Origin: Chloroflexota bacterium
GTDB lineage: Bacteria; Chloroflexota; Anaerolineae; Promineifilales; Promineifilaceae
Direction: 5' to 3'
Length of the DNA: 33,547 bases
NCBI GenBank assembly: GCA_018004935.1
Contig: JAGNBF010000088.1
Location: forward strand, 1-33,547
Positions within the stretch are counted from its first letter, which is position 1, and each line of letters begins with the position of its first letter. Of this stretch, positions 8,495 through 17,447 are shown in pieces. A program made the translations under genes and the position numbers. A model generated the notes under the pieces. It worked only from the letters and a program-made list of their open reading frames with translations. It did no database searches and had not been told where the DNA came from.

Positions 8495-8827
8495 TTATTC
8501 AACCGGCTTGTCCACACGGGGGGCAGGCCGATAGAAACAACTGTGCTCGCCCGTATGGCAGGCAGGCCCTGCCGCATGCACCAACACCAACAAGGTGTCG
8601 CCATCACAATCTATACGGATATCTTGCACCCGTTGCACATGCCCTGAGGTTTCACCCTTGTGCCATAGCTTCTGGCGGCTCCGGCTCCAAAAATGCGTTT
8701 CACCCGTCGTCTGCGTCAGCCGAAAGGCTTCCGCATTCATCCAGGCGACCATTAATACCTCATGGGTACTGGTATCTTGTACCACCGCCGGGATTAAACC
8801 ATGTGAGTCAAATTTTAGTTCAATCAT
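8495..8827 (-). CDS. hisI: Phosphoribosyl-AMP cyclohydrolase
   Basis: 110 residues from ATG 8827; a TTG two codons upstream is possible, and no good ribosome site is visible for either. The protein is a stand-alone HisI without the HisE half. Family motifs are present: [10 protein letters not shown], then [18 protein letters not shown] and DCDGDTLLV, followed by GPACHTG. The metal ligands fit the known pattern: Cys74, Cys90 and Cys97 (spacing 16 and 7) for zinc, and Asp73, Asp75, Asp77 for magnesium. It opens the adenine ring of phosphoribosyl-AMP in the third step of histidine synthesis. No other his gene is in the window. No GCGGCCGC site. Confidence 0.95.
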   Translation of the reverse strand: MIELKFDSHGLIPAVVQDTSTHEVLMVAWMNAEAFRLTQTTGETHFWSRSRQKLWHKGETSGHVQRVQDIRIDCDGDTLLVLVHAAGPACHTGEHSCFYRPAPRVDKPVE

Positions 8828-8874
8828 AGGCAATTTACGTTTAACGATTTGTAACCATTCAGTCCAGAGAGTAT

Positions 8875-10281
8875 TCAGATGCCCTTTTCTCCGCTTTCCA
8901 TCTCACTTAGCCATAACCCCCACAACAGGCACCGCCACAACCGACCCTGTGCCCAGCCCCAGCTATAATAATCAAATAAATCGGTCACGGCCAGAACCAG
9001 CAACGAAGCCGTCAGACCCAATCCCCATAAGGTTAAGCGGCCGCGTCGCCATACCTGTATCATACCCCAAAAGGGGGCAATCATTAGCCAGACCCATAAT
9101 ACACCCCCCAACCAGCCTACTTCCGCGGCCGCAAGCAAAGGAATTATATGTACGGGTTGCGGCCGCACATTGGTCAATTCACTCGTGTGCGCGGCAATGG
9201 CCGGGGCAAATCCTCCCGCCCCCAGGCCACTAAGGGGATGAATGTCTATCATTTGCCAGGCCAGCGCCGCTAATGTATCCCTTTCAGATAACGAACGTGT
9301 TTCTGTGTAGCTGGCCGACGGACGCAGGCGAGCGAGAAATAAATCGGGGCGCAAGGCGATAAAAAGAAGCATCAGCCCTAGCGCCAGAGCCACCGGCAAA
9401 CCTACCAATCGCCCATATGCCCGCCGCCAGGCTGGCGTTCGCCATAATACCACCAGCAAGACGGCACCACCTACCACTCCCCCTACCCAGGCCGACCGGG
9501 AAAAGCTAACCAGCAACCCGCCCACGCCCACGGCTAAAATGAGGAGCCAGAGTACGCGGCCGCGTCGCCCTGCCTGTAAAAACACCATCAAGATGGGGAA
9601 TAACAGGGCCATGAGCACCCCCCCCAGGATGTTGGGGTGGGGTGTCAGGCCATAACCGCGAATATAGGGAGTTTCGCCTACCCGGATCACACTGACCAGT
9701 CCAGTTACCCCCAATTCCACTTCCCCCAACGCCTGCCACCCCAGATCGTTTTGTAGGCCAAATTGGGCCAGGGCTATAATAGCCTGCACAACCAGCGTTA
9801 CCGCCATGCCCACAACCAGCCATGAGGGGCGCGGCCGCAATCGCCTTACCGCCCCCACCAACAAAAACAACCCTAACCAGCGCACCCCCAGGTACAAGGT
9901 CAACGCTTCATCCCTTGCCCCCACCACGGAAAATAAAATCAACCCCATCAACAAAGCCAGTGGCACCAAAACAACACGCCCTGGATGATGGGTCTGTCGC
10001 TCATTCTCGTCTGGATGTGGTGGCGTCACAACCCCCTCTGCTGGCAGGTGAACGGTAGAGATGGGAGATGGCTCCTTATTGACGCCACCCCAAACACCTT
10101 CTACCAGTAACAACAAAACCACAGCGACATCTGACAGGTAAACAATGAACGAGGTCTGTTGATAATAAACACCCACCACCGGACGATAGACGATGATCCA
10201 GTGGTGGGCCAGAGGGAAAAGCAAGAGAATAAGCAGAATCGCGGCCGCGCTGAGCCAATTTTTATTCGTCACATAATTCAT
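8875..10281 (-). CDS. O-antigen ligase/polymerase-like (Wzy_C family) membrane protein
   Basis: 468 residues, ATG 10281, about 10-12 transmembrane helices. Family markers are [19 protein letters not shown] in the middle and [18 protein letters not shown] in the large periplasmic loop, as in WaaL and related exopolysaccharide or S-layer glycan polymerases. It likely joins lipid-linked oligosaccharides to an acceptor, or polymerises them, at the outer face of the membrane. There is a Pro/His-rich soluble insert near residues 66-95. Six GCGGCCGC sites lie in the gene. Same strand as its neighbours, but separated from the upstream gene by about 400 bp of repeats, so it probably has its own promoter. 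Confidence 0.85.
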   Translation of the reverse strand: MNYVTNKNWLSAAAILLILLLFPLAHHWIIVYRPVVGVYYQQTSFIVYLSDVAVVLLLLVEGVWGGVNKEPSPISTVHLPAEGVVTPPHPDENERQTHHPGRVVLVPLALLMGLILFSVVGARDEALTLYLGVRWLGLFLLVGAVRRLRPRPSWLVVGMAVTLVVQAIIALAQFGLQNDLGWQALGEVELGVTGLVSVIRVGETPYIRGYGLTPHPNILGGVLMALLFPILMVFLQAGRRGRVLWLLILAVGVGGLLVSFSRSAWVGGVVGGAVLLVVLWRTPAWRRAYGRLVGLPVALALGLMLLFIALRPDLFLARLRPSASYTETRSLSERDTLAALAWQMIDIHPLSGLGAGGFAPAIAAHTSELTNVRPQPVHIIPLLAAAEVGWLGGVLWVWLMIAPFWGMIQVWRRGRLTLWGLGLTASLLVLAVTDLFDYYSWGWAQGRLWRCLLWGLWLSEMESGEKGI

Positions 10282-10326
10282 AAGCCTGATTTACCGATAC
10301 AAGAGTGGTACCTGATATATTGGCAA

Positions 10327-10510
10327 TGGGCACAATCTATAGCTTTTTCGCCCTGTCGCCTTATTGCCATGTTGGACATATCCGAGGCCACCCCCACCCC
10401 TAACCCCGCCCCCGGGGGCGGGGAACTTTTCTCGGCGCGGTTGGGGGGCGTCTGCCCCCCAACCGCGCCGGTGGGTTTCTCCCTTTCCCTCTGGGATCGT
10501 CGGGGGGTGG
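10327..10510 (-). repeat. Variable-core hairpin element, copy c
   Basis: Order on the + strand: outer module (GGGCACAATCTATAGCTTTT to ATATCCGAGGCCACC), flank B (CCCCTAACCCCGCC hairpin), core, then flank A (GGGTTTCTCCCTTTCCCTCT). The core stem is 17 bp, 10433-10449 with 10454-10470, built on GGCGCGGTTGGGGGGC, with loop GTCT. This stem shares only its outer GGCGCGGTTGGG part with copy i and nothing with copies a, b or e, yet it is perfect. Confidence 0.85.
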
Positions 10511-10547
10511 GCCTTCAGCCCCAACCTACCCAGGCAGTGTCCGCCCA

Positions 10548-10675
10548 CAAAATGTCACTTTATGACCGTAGTAAGTATATCTGAAGCCCCTCCCAGGGGC
10601 GGGGAACTATTTCTGGTGTGGTTTGGCGGGCGGACGCCCGCCAAACCACACTCTTGGGTTTCCCCTTTGATTCTG
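10548..10675 (-). repeat. Variable-core hairpin element, copy d
   Basis: Begins with the module AAATGTCACTTTATGACCGT, then a short flank B (CCCCTCCCAGGGGCGGGGAAC). The core has a perfect 16-bp stem (10616-10631 with 10636-10651, GTGTGGTTTGGCGGGC) and loop GGAC. A flank A remnant (TTGGGTTTCCCCTTTGATTC) follows. It lies back to back with copy c; together they fill the gap 10282-10686. Confidence 0.8.
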
Positions 10676-10686
10676 GCCTGACCAGA

Positions 10687-13284
10687 TTAGGGTGCTGTTA
10701 CCTCAATCGTACCAGCCATTCCTACACCACCCGGCAAGCCGTGCAAGGTGCAGTAATAGCTATACGTTCCTGGTGCATCAAAGGTAAACGCCTGCGACTG
10801 GCTATTACCGATCAGCCCGGTATCGAAGTGACCATCATCAGCGGTAGCAGAGTGCAGGGCTTGCCCCACATTGACAAAGCGCACGACAGTACCGGCAATT
10901 ATAGAGATACGCGGCGGTTCATTGCTGAAATCACGCATCTCGACAACCAGCTCACCACTGTTCGTTGCCACGATCACGGCATCGGCGACCGGCTCCGGAT
11001 CCACAATCGCGGCCGCGGCCCCGGTTGTGACCCCAATGGCCCCGGTATACTGGGCATGCTGATAGGCGGTGAAGATACCACCCTCTTCCGGTTCCACAGT
11101 GCCATCCCCATCTGCATCTGCACCCCACAAGAGCAAGGTACTGACACGGCGCAAGGTTGCCACATCTTCGGCAATCTGACTCACCGAGGTCGCGGCCGCG
11201 ATATTTTGCACCGCCTGCTGAAGTTCGGCTGACCAGGCCAGGGCATTATCCGCGGCCATACCCACATGGGTAGAGTGAATACGGATGGCATTGGTCGCAT
11301 CGGCAGACGAACCTGCCGCCAGGGCTGTCGCCTTCAGGTTTTCCAGGTAGGTATCAATGCCAAAGGTATCACCCGGATTCTGGATTCCATGCCGTCCATC
11401 TATATCTTGAGCGGCCAGTTCACCGACCAAAATGTTGAGAATATGTTCTGAGTGTCGTTGGGCATCGGTGATACTGAGTAATTCCAGAGCCACCTCTACA
11501 AACTCGACATGGCGAATGAGTTCTTCTACCTGATAACGTGCCCCCACAGCATAACCCAGGCCACGTGGCGTTGCGGCCGCGACGGTCATCCGTCGTATGA
11601 TTTCGGTAGCCTGACGTGGTTGACTGCCACTATAGACCACCGTACCCGGTATTTGCACATTACCTTCACCCTGCTCCAGGGTAATCTCAAAACCATCATA
11701 TTGGGCCATCAGATTTTCGCCCAACGGATGGGTTGTGCTATGAGTAACAGCCCCACTACCATCTACCGTCAAAGTACCCACATTCCACACCTGACCGGTC
11801 AGGCTATTAATCAACCAACCGACATAAACAAAGCCGGGTGGGGGGGCCGCCATGCCATTCAATGTTACCATGACCGAATCACTGGCCTGAAACTGATCAT
11901 AAAAAGCGACAAGCCCTACAACCTGCACATCGGGTGTGGGTGGCTCAATCAGGGCCACGGGCGGCGGTGGTACGGAGGGGGCCGGTGTTGGCGTTGGTGG
12001 AACCGTATCTGGCGTTGGTTGCGCTAATACTTGTGCCACCGTCGCTTCTGTTCGTTCTACAACCGTCACCGTTGAAGACATGCCATTACCTGGCCCACCG
12101 TGCAGAGAGCAATAGATGACATATTCACCCGGCTCCGTAAAGGTAAAGGCAAAACTACCTGCCTGCCGGAAATCATCGCTGGTAACGGAACCATCGGCAA
12201 AAGTGACATTATGCAAGGCTCTGTCCTGGCTAAACCAGGTCACATTCGTCCCGGCCAAAACAGTTACCGTTGCCGGGCTAAAGACAAAGTTTTGCAGAAG
12301 GATTCGTTGTGGAGGAGGCGGCAAATCGGGGGGCAAATCTTCTATAGCGAAGGGGGTGGCGGTTACGTCAACGACTTCACCATCCGGGGCTTCTTCACCG
12401 CCAGTCAGATAATAAACGAAATACGTACCCGTCCCCAGGGCAAACGCCATTGTCCACAAGACAAAGGTTAGCCACATGAAGTAGCGTAAGGTTCCAATTT
12501 TGCGCGGTAATATTTTGTGCCCGGCCAACAAGCAGTAAATGGCGACTATTTCGGCCAGCGTGCCCAGACCGCCATGAACCAGCGGCAACAGCAGATCGGG
12601 ACTCAATGACGCATTGCCACTGACCATGAAGCCAAGAAGGGCGCGATAAGAGCCAATCATTAGGAAGAGGATGAGGAAGAAGTTGCCGATAACCACGATC
12701 GTCATGATCCAGTCATGGGCTTTCCATAACCGCATTAATTGCACGGCCACACCCAGGAGCAGAAGCATGTAGAGGGCCGCTTCTCCCAGGAGGGCAATAT
12801 CCGCCCCCATTGAGGCTCCCGTACCCAAGAAACCAGGCCCACGGACGAAACCGGGCGAACTCGGCTCCGCACCGGTGGTTGGGGTGATAGGTGAGGTAAT
12901 GGTGACTACCCCAGACGCGGCCGCGCCGGGCAAGTTCAAATCAGCATATAGCTCAACCGGCGCAGTTCCCGCCAGGGTTGGCGTGGCTAACGGTTTGGCC
13001 GTGGCCAAGGGGGTAGATGTGGGCAAATTTACCGTGGGGAGAGGTAACGACGGCTCCTGCGAGGGTGCCGGGGTCAGTTCTCCATATGGTTCAGCCGGAT
13101 CATCATCATCATCGTCATCATCGTCATACGGATCGTAGGCCTGGGCAAAAGCTGACCAGCTAAAGGAGCTATAAGCCAGTCCCACTACACGGGTGACAAT
13201 GAAATAATTGAGCAGGAGTACAATAAATACCACACTCAAGCTCCGCCAATAGGTAGAAATCCAACCACCAAGCCATTTACGCAT
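10687..13284 (-). CDS. Membrane protein with two plastocyanin-like copper domains
   Basis: 865 residues from ATG 13284 (GGAGTGAG upstream); a longer frame would run into the previous gene. Layout: membrane anchor at 17-37; run of nine Asp at 54-62; Pro/Thr-rich linker; four-helix membrane block at about 162-292 with His190, His237 and His256; first cupredoxin at about 327-410 with ligands His358, Cys392, His395, Met402. Next is a Pro-rich linker, then a roughly 250-residue helical region with several His (RHVEFVE, RHSEHIL, HSTHVGM) and an EF-hand-like DADGDGTVEPEE. The second cupredoxin closes the protein (ALHSAT, then YYCTLHG and GVGM). Both copper sites keep all four type-1 ligands. It is probably an extracytoplasmic electron carrier or copper sensor coupled to the membrane block. 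The partner is unknown, and the helical region is not recognised. Four GCGGCCGC sites. Confidence 0.8.
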   Translation of the reverse strand: MRKWLGGWISTYWRSLSVVFIVLLLNYFIVTRVVGLAYSSFSWSAFAQAYDPYDDDDDDDDDPAEPYGELTPAPSQEPSLPLPTVNLPTSTPLATAKPLATPTLAGTAPVELYADLNLPGAAASGVVTITSPITPTTGAEPSSPGFVRGPGFLGTGASMGADIALLGEAALYMLLLLGVAVQLMRLWKAHDWIMTIVVIGNFFLILFLMIGSYRALLGFMVSGNASLSPDLLLPLVHGGLGTLAEIVAIYCLLAGHKILPRKIGTLRYFMWLTFVLWTMAFALGTGTYFVYYLTGGEEAPDGEVVDVTATPFAIEDLPPDLPPPPQRILLQNFVFSPATVTVLAGTNVTWFSQDRALHNVTFADGSVTSDDFRQAGSFAFTFTEPGEYVIYCSLHGGPGNGMSSTVTVVERTEATVAQVLAQPTPDTVPPTPTPAPSVPPPPVALIEPPTPDVQVVGLVAFYDQFQASDSVMVTLNGMAAPPPGFVYVGWLINSLTGQVWNVGTLTVDGSGAVTHSTTHPLGENLMAQYDGFEITLEQGEGNVQIPGTVVYSGSQPRQATEIIRRMTVAAATPRGLGYAVGARYQVEELIRHVEFVEVALELLSITDAQRHSEHILNILVGELAAQDIDGRHGIQNPGDTFGIDTYLENLKATALAAGSSADATNAIRIHSTHVGMAADNALAWSAELQQAVQNIAAATSVSQIAEDVATLRRVSTLLLWGADADGDGTVEPEEGGIFTAYQHAQYTGAIGVTTGAAAAIVDPEPVADAVIVATNSGELVVEMRDFSNEPPRISIIAGTVVRFVNVGQALHSATADDGHFDTGLIGNSQSQAFTFDAPGTYSYYCTLHGLPGGVGMAGTIEVTAP

Positions 13285-13385
13285 AGGTCTTCTCACTCCT
13301 CTAAGATTAGTACAGGGATGAACACGAATTACCAGGGGGTGTTTCATTTGCCAATGGGAAAATTGGCACTCCCGGTGGCCTCGCC

Positions 13386-14897
13386 TTACTCCATCAGGGT
13401 CATGCGGGCACAACCACACCCCGCTACCGGGGAAAAGGTAAATGTATTCTCTGTAAACCAATTACGATGGGTGGTATAAACAATTTGTCCGGCGGCCAGC
13501 CGCTCTTTCACTTCCTCAGTGGCCCACGGCCGCCCGATGAAAATGAGATTACGCGCCACCACATCCGGGCGAACGGTTTCTACCAATTGCAGATATTCAA
13601 TAATGGGGATGTTGGTCCAGGTGCCATAAAGGATGGCCTGCTCTGGCAGATGGGTCAGAATAGCCTCGCCTCGCTCACGGGCTGACCAGTCCTGGCTGAC
13701 ATCGGTAAGGGGGTAGTTGAGGATAAACGCGGCCGCGACCAGGCACCCCAATGTCAGGGGCACAACCGGAGCCAACGACGTGTGCATAACCCATTCGTGC
13801 ACCCGGGCCGCCCCCACCCCTAACCAGATGCCCCAAATGAGATAAGCAGGAATAAACATGAATTGTTTGTCTACCACTTTGTAGGTCAGGTAAAAACTCA
13901 CATGCGCCAGGAACATGAGGAGTAAGGCCAGATGGAACACCGGTCGGCGACGCCAATCGGCGCACAGACCAAATAGGCCGAGCAGAATGCCCAGCCCCAG
14001 GTAATTGCTCCATAGTTGGTGCAGAAAGGTGAATAATTCACCGGGCAATTTGGCGCTGGAAACACCTAAAAAGAGGGAACCAAAGATGCGGCCGCTAACC
14101 ATCCACCAGAACCCTGACCATGTAGTTAGATCTATCCCCCAATAATCACGGGCATAATTCAGGTTGTCCGCATCCAGATAACGGAGGGGCAGGTAGAGGT
14201 AAATGAGCAAACCTAAAAGTCCGGTCGCGGCCGCGATCAGCCAGATAACCCCTGATTGTTGACCGTTCTCAGTTGCCTGTTCACGACCCTCTGCCCCCTT
14301 GCCCCACAACAGCCAGGCAAACCCCGGCACAAGCAACACCAACGACAAATGGTTCCCCAACCCCAGACCCAATAGAAACGTAAAAAGAGGGAGAAGCCAG
14401 CTTTGCTTTGTAGCACGCCAACGCAAAGCCAGCCAGAGCAAACCCACAAACCACGCTCCTTGCAACGCATAGAGTTCCGCGGCCAGGGTACTGATCCAGA
14501 TGTAGTAAGAAAAAGCACAAAACCAGGTTACAAGCAGAGCCAGCCAGCGGGAGCGGGTGAGGCCACGCAAAATCTGGAACAAAAAGGCGGCCATGATCAT
14601 CCCAGACACCACAGAGAGCAGGTTTACCCGGTAGCCAACATCCCCTACCGGGAGCCAGGTAAACAGGTGGGCCAACAACAAATAAAGGGGAGAGCCAGGG
14701 GGATGAACAATGCCCAGTGTGTAAGCGCCGGTTGTCAGTTCGGCGCTATCCAGGCCAAAAATGGTGGGGGCCATCGTTTGCAGGTAGACGAAAAAGGGAA
14801 GCAACGCGGCCGCGATCCACCAACCCCAATCAGCTACACGGGATCGGGACTGGGTTTGTACTTCTAGCACAGGGGGGAATATAAGTTCACGCTCCAT
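13386..14897 (-). CDS. DUF2723 membrane protein (O-mannosyltransferase-like GT-C)
   Basis: 503 residues from ATG 14897; a TTG seven codons upstream is the alternative, and no ribosome site distinguishes them. The N-terminal signature TMAPTIFGLDSAELTTGAYT followed by LGIVHPPGSPLYLLL matches DUF2723, where the Asp-Ser/Asp-Ala-X-Glu motif in the first loop is expected to be catalytic as in GT-C enzymes. About eleven membrane helices follow, with a short C-terminal soluble part. It likely transfers a sugar from a lipid carrier to a protein or glycan outside the cytoplasm. It stands 101 bp upstream of the cupredoxin gene and could be co-transcribed with it. Four GCGGCCGC sites. Confidence 0.85.
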   Translation of the reverse strand: MERELIFPPVLEVQTQSRSRVADWGWWIAAALLPFFVYLQTMAPTIFGLDSAELTTGAYTLGIVHPPGSPLYLLLAHLFTWLPVGDVGYRVNLLSVVSGMIMAAFLFQILRGLTRSRWLALLVTWFCAFSYYIWISTLAAELYALQGAWFVGLLWLALRWRATKQSWLLPLFTFLLGLGLGNHLSLVLLVPGFAWLLWGKGAEGREQATENGQQSGVIWLIAAATGLLGLLIYLYLPLRYLDADNLNYARDYWGIDLTTWSGFWWMVSGRIFGSLFLGVSSAKLPGELFTFLHQLWSNYLGLGILLGLFGLCADWRRRPVFHLALLLMFLAHVSFYLTYKVVDKQFMFIPAYLIWGIWLGVGAARVHEWVMHTSLAPVVPLTLGCLVAAAFILNYPLTDVSQDWSARERGEAILTHLPEQAILYGTWTNIPIIEYLQLVETVRPDVVARNLIFIGRPWATEEVKERLAAGQIVYTTHRNWFTENTFTFSPVAGCGCARMTLME

Positions 14898-14971
14898 GAA
14901 CTGGTTATTGGTTATCAATTATTGACCTGATAATCGTTCAGTTGTGTCAATTCATCCGCCAGCCCACCCGG

Positions 14972-15068
14972 TCATAAAACGACCGGGCTATCATGACAAA
15001 GGCCATTGGCCGGGCGTTTTGCCCGTAGGGCTTCGTCCATTGAGCTTGGCGATCAAACCGCCGGGCAA
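14972..15068. repeat. GACCGGGCTAT / GCCCGTAGGGC palindromic repeat
   Basis: The block CGGTCATAAAACGACCGGGC then ATTGGCCGGGCGTTTTGCCC is related to 345-435 and to 19176-19215 (ACGACCGGGCTATGGTTAC). It fills the gap between the DUF2723 and receiver genes. TTATTGACCTG near 14920 and the inverse CAGGTCAATAA-like text near 15090 suggest bordering inverted repeats. Confidence 0.55.
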
Positions 15069-15101
15069 GGTAACTGAATGCTTACATTGACCTGTCAATA
15101 A

Positions 15102-15506
15102 TTAATAACCTGATCCCGCTCCAGATCGGGCTAATAAATCCCTGATTTCAGCGATGAGGACGGACCAGCCTTGTCCCTTCTCTACAAAGGCATCGGCCCC
15201 AACAGCTAAAGCGTGGTGACGGGAATTGTCATCGGTGTGGACGGTGAGAAAAACGATGAGAGGGCAATTATCGGCTTGCTTGAGTTTTTGAGCAACCTCA
15301 TACCCATCGAGATAAGGTAGTTCAATGTCGAGAATGACAATATCGGGCTGAAGGTGGCTCGCGGCCGCGAGCGCTGACTGTCCATCACCCGCCTGCCCCA
15401 CCACCTTCAACTCCGGTGTATTCTCCAAGGCCCAGGACAACGCCTCGCGCACAGCAGGTACATCGTCCACCAACAAAATACGATACGGAATGCTCACACT
15501 TTCCAT
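15102..15506 (-). CDS. Stand-alone response-regulator receiver domain
   Basis: 134 residues from ATG 15506; an in-frame ATG four codons upstream is possible. The CheY-like fold has all key residues: acidic pair Asp14-Asp15 (LLVDD), phospho-acceptor Asp60 (DIVILDIELP), Thr88 (FLTVH) and Lys110 (FVEKGQ). The protein stops after the receiver with only a Gly/Ser tail, so output must pass through a partner protein. No histidine kinase is in the window. One GCGGCCGC site at 15361 codes AAA in the ALAAASHL loop. Confidence 0.93.
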   Translation of the reverse strand: MESVSIPYRILLVDDVPAVREALSWALENTPELKVVGQAGDGQSALAAASHLQPDIVILDIELPYLDGYEVAQKLKQADNCPLIVFLTVHTDDNSRHHALAVGADAFVEKGQGWSVLIAEIRDLLARSGAGSGY

Positions 15507-15712
15507 ACAAGGAAGCATAAACCACAACCGCAGACGCAACCGCTGACAGGGGTTATAAGTTATTCCTATCAAAAGTTAGGGGATAAGGTAGGGGGGCGGC
15601 GATAGCCTGGTACAGCCTGGCGAAAATATAGACCCTAAGATAATGATTTTGGGTACGGGCTGGCCTTGTGTGAATATCAGCCAGTGAAAACCCTGGTTTC
15701 TGTTCTAAACGG

Positions 15713-17278
15713 TTACTGGTTATTGCTGGCCGTTGTTTCAATCTCACCGCAGTTGGTTTTGGGGATCTCGAGCGTGTTGCTGGCAATGCCATCGCGTAAT
15801 ACATCTTCCAGATACGGAGTATCCTGATTGTAATAGTTATACGTCGCCCGCGACACATCCGCCATGAAAGGAAAACTGACCGTCCAGTCGAGCCAACCTT
15901 CAGCATAGATAAAAGTCACAATCACATAATCACGTCCGGCACTCTCTATAATAGCGGCATCCCCATGAGTGCCATAAAAACCCACATCACCGTCTATCCA
16001 ACCATGTTTATGAGCCACACGCGTACAGGGAGGCACACCTGGGCGCAAAATATATCCCTCCATATTCATACTGAGATAATGAATAAGCGCCTGACACTCC
16101 TGCGGGGTTAATTGATCGGGGTATACAGCTAAAAGCGTCCCCCCACCCTGGGCGCAGTAATACACCATAGACAACAAGTTACCGATTTCTCTGGCGGTTG
16201 TCTGCATGGCCGGGTCCAGGGGAATCTGGTTTTCCAGGTTGGTATTGGCCGGGGTGAGGTATGTTTGTCGCTCCAGGCGGGCCGGTTCTTCATAGGGTGT
16301 GGCAATAAAGGTATTTTCCAGGCCTAATCGGCGCATGGACTCCGTGAGAATGTCCGAACCTAAATAGGCGTTGTCTTGACCCGCTACCACATCCAGCAAA
16401 AGGTTCGCACTATAATTGCCGGAAAAAACCAACGTCTCGGACACCAGTTTTGTCTGATCTATAGATAAGTTCTCATCTACAGCGCGGAACATTTCCAGGA
16501 CGATGGCGATTTTCATAATGCTAGTACCCGACATGGCCTGATCCGCATTGATGGCGACCTCTTCCCCGGTTTGCAAATCCATGATATAGAAACTACCCCC
16601 ACCGGGAAAAGTAGCGAGTTGGTTCTCAATGAAGGTTTCTAATAGATCAAGACCGGGGGCGACACTGGATTGGGGGTTGACGGTAAGGGTTACAACCCGG
16701 TCTTCCAGGCGGTAAAGGGCCGCTTCCGCGGCCGCGACCCCACTCGCCACATCCGTTTTAATTCCCCCTTCACCAGCGCGAAATGTCAAGGTTGAAGGTT
16801 CAATCTGGGGCATGGTCACGGGTAGATCTAGATAATTAGCAATCGAAAGAATCGTGGCTTCCACCAGTTCTGGGTCGTGTGTGGCAACTAATTCAATGAT
16901 GGTGGGATTCAGCGGCCGCGATAACAAATACCCCACAAAACCCTCCCCAAATGTCATCTGTGTACGCACCTGTTCAGCTTCCCCCAACATCACATCCAGA
17001 TCCAGGGCAAAACCCACATCAGCCGGATTGATCTGCACCATATCCTCTAAATGGTACACGGCCACAGGCTGGCTATAAGCCGCTATCACCTTCTCCCTGG
17101 CCTCTTCACCTGTCAACCCCTCCACTACTACCCCCCCAATGGTTGTTCCGACAGGCAAAAAACGGCGTTCCTGCTGATACAAAAACGCCTGATACGCCAG
17201 GTACGCTCCCCCCAACAAAAGCGCAATCAACGTAAGATAACGAATAAGGATTCTGGTAAAAGAGTTTTCCCGCTTCAT
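15713..17278 (-). CDS. PG-binding plus class A beta-lactamase-fold serine hydrolase (active-looking)
   Basis: 521 residues from ATG 17278; the open frame extends upstream but runs through a repeat. N-terminal signal anchor at about 10-33, then a YoaR/PG_binding_4-like module (VGTTIGGVVVEGLTGEEA) typical of VanW/YoaR-type envelope proteins. A second similar module spans about 110-200, and a Beta-lactamase2-type catalytic domain about 225-495. The catalytic motifs are present: SxxK as Ser253-I-M-Lys256, SxN as Ser286-Gly-Asn288 (followed by YSANLLL), and the KTG equivalent as Lys424-His-Gly426. It likely acts on peptidoglycan or on beta-lactams outside the cell. It stands next to a close paralogue upstream. 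Two GCGGCCGC sites (16728, 16912). Confidence 0.85.
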   Translation of the reverse strand: MKRENSFTRILIRYLTLIALLLGGAYLAYQAFLYQQERRFLPVGTTIGGVVVEGLTGEEAREKVIAAYSQPVAVYHLEDMVQINPADVGFALDLDVMLGEAEQVRTQMTFGEGFVGYLLSRPLNPTIIELVATHDPELVEATILSIANYLDLPVTMPQIEPSTLTFRAGEGGIKTDVASGVAAAEAALYRLEDRVVTLTVNPQSSVAPGLDLLETFIENQLATFPGGGSFYIMDLQTGEEVAINADQAMSGTSIMKIAIVLEMFRAVDENLSIDQTKLVSETLVFSGNYSANLLLDVVAGQDNAYLGSDILTESMRRLGLENTFIATPYEEPARLERQTYLTPANTNLENQIPLDPAMQTTAREIGNLLSMVYYCAQGGGTLLAVYPDQLTPQECQALIHYLSMNMEGYILRPGVPPCTRVAHKHGWIDGDVGFYGTHGDAAIIESAGRDYVIVTFIYAEGWLDWTVSFPFMADVSRATYNYYNQDTPYLEDVLRDGIASNTLEIPKTNCGEIETTASNNQ

Positions 17279-17291
17279 ACTGTTTTCATTT

Positions 17292-17400
17292 ATGAGTCTA
17301 CTGCAAAAAGCCCGGATTCTGACCCATTTAACCAACGCTTCCAGAGAAAGAAGCCGGACTTTTAACTGTTTTGACCTTTTTTCAGTGGAGTCATTGGCTG
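17292..17400 (-). repeat. About 105-bp interspersed repeat, copy 1
   Basis: GTCTACTGCAAAAAGCCCGG, then a CCGG/GAAGCCGG hairpin, then TTTTGACCTTTTTTCAGTGG. The second copy is at 32908-33010, in the same order on the + strand. It lies between the two beta-lactamase-fold paralogues. A GCCGGTCTCCTGACCG palindrome follows at about 17402. Confidence 0.7.
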
Positions 17401-17447
17401 TGGCCGGTCTCCTGACCGCGCCACCCCACGTTATTTCAAGCGAACCC

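Noticed and set aside
10291-10681. Open frames of 85-141 residues over 10159-10681 on both strands
   Set aside because: They are Gly/Pro-rich translations of variable-core repeats c and d. Similar frames appear at every other copy (18957-19139, 27325-27789, 33142-33393).
13098-13126. CATCATCATCGTCATC run as a microsatellite or regulatory repeat
   Set aside because: It codes the nine-Asp run in the cupredoxin protein and needs no other explanation.
13285-13461. N-terminal extension of the cupredoxin protein
   Set aside because: It would overlap the end of the DUF2723 gene, and the ATG at 13284 is followed at once by a typical membrane anchor.
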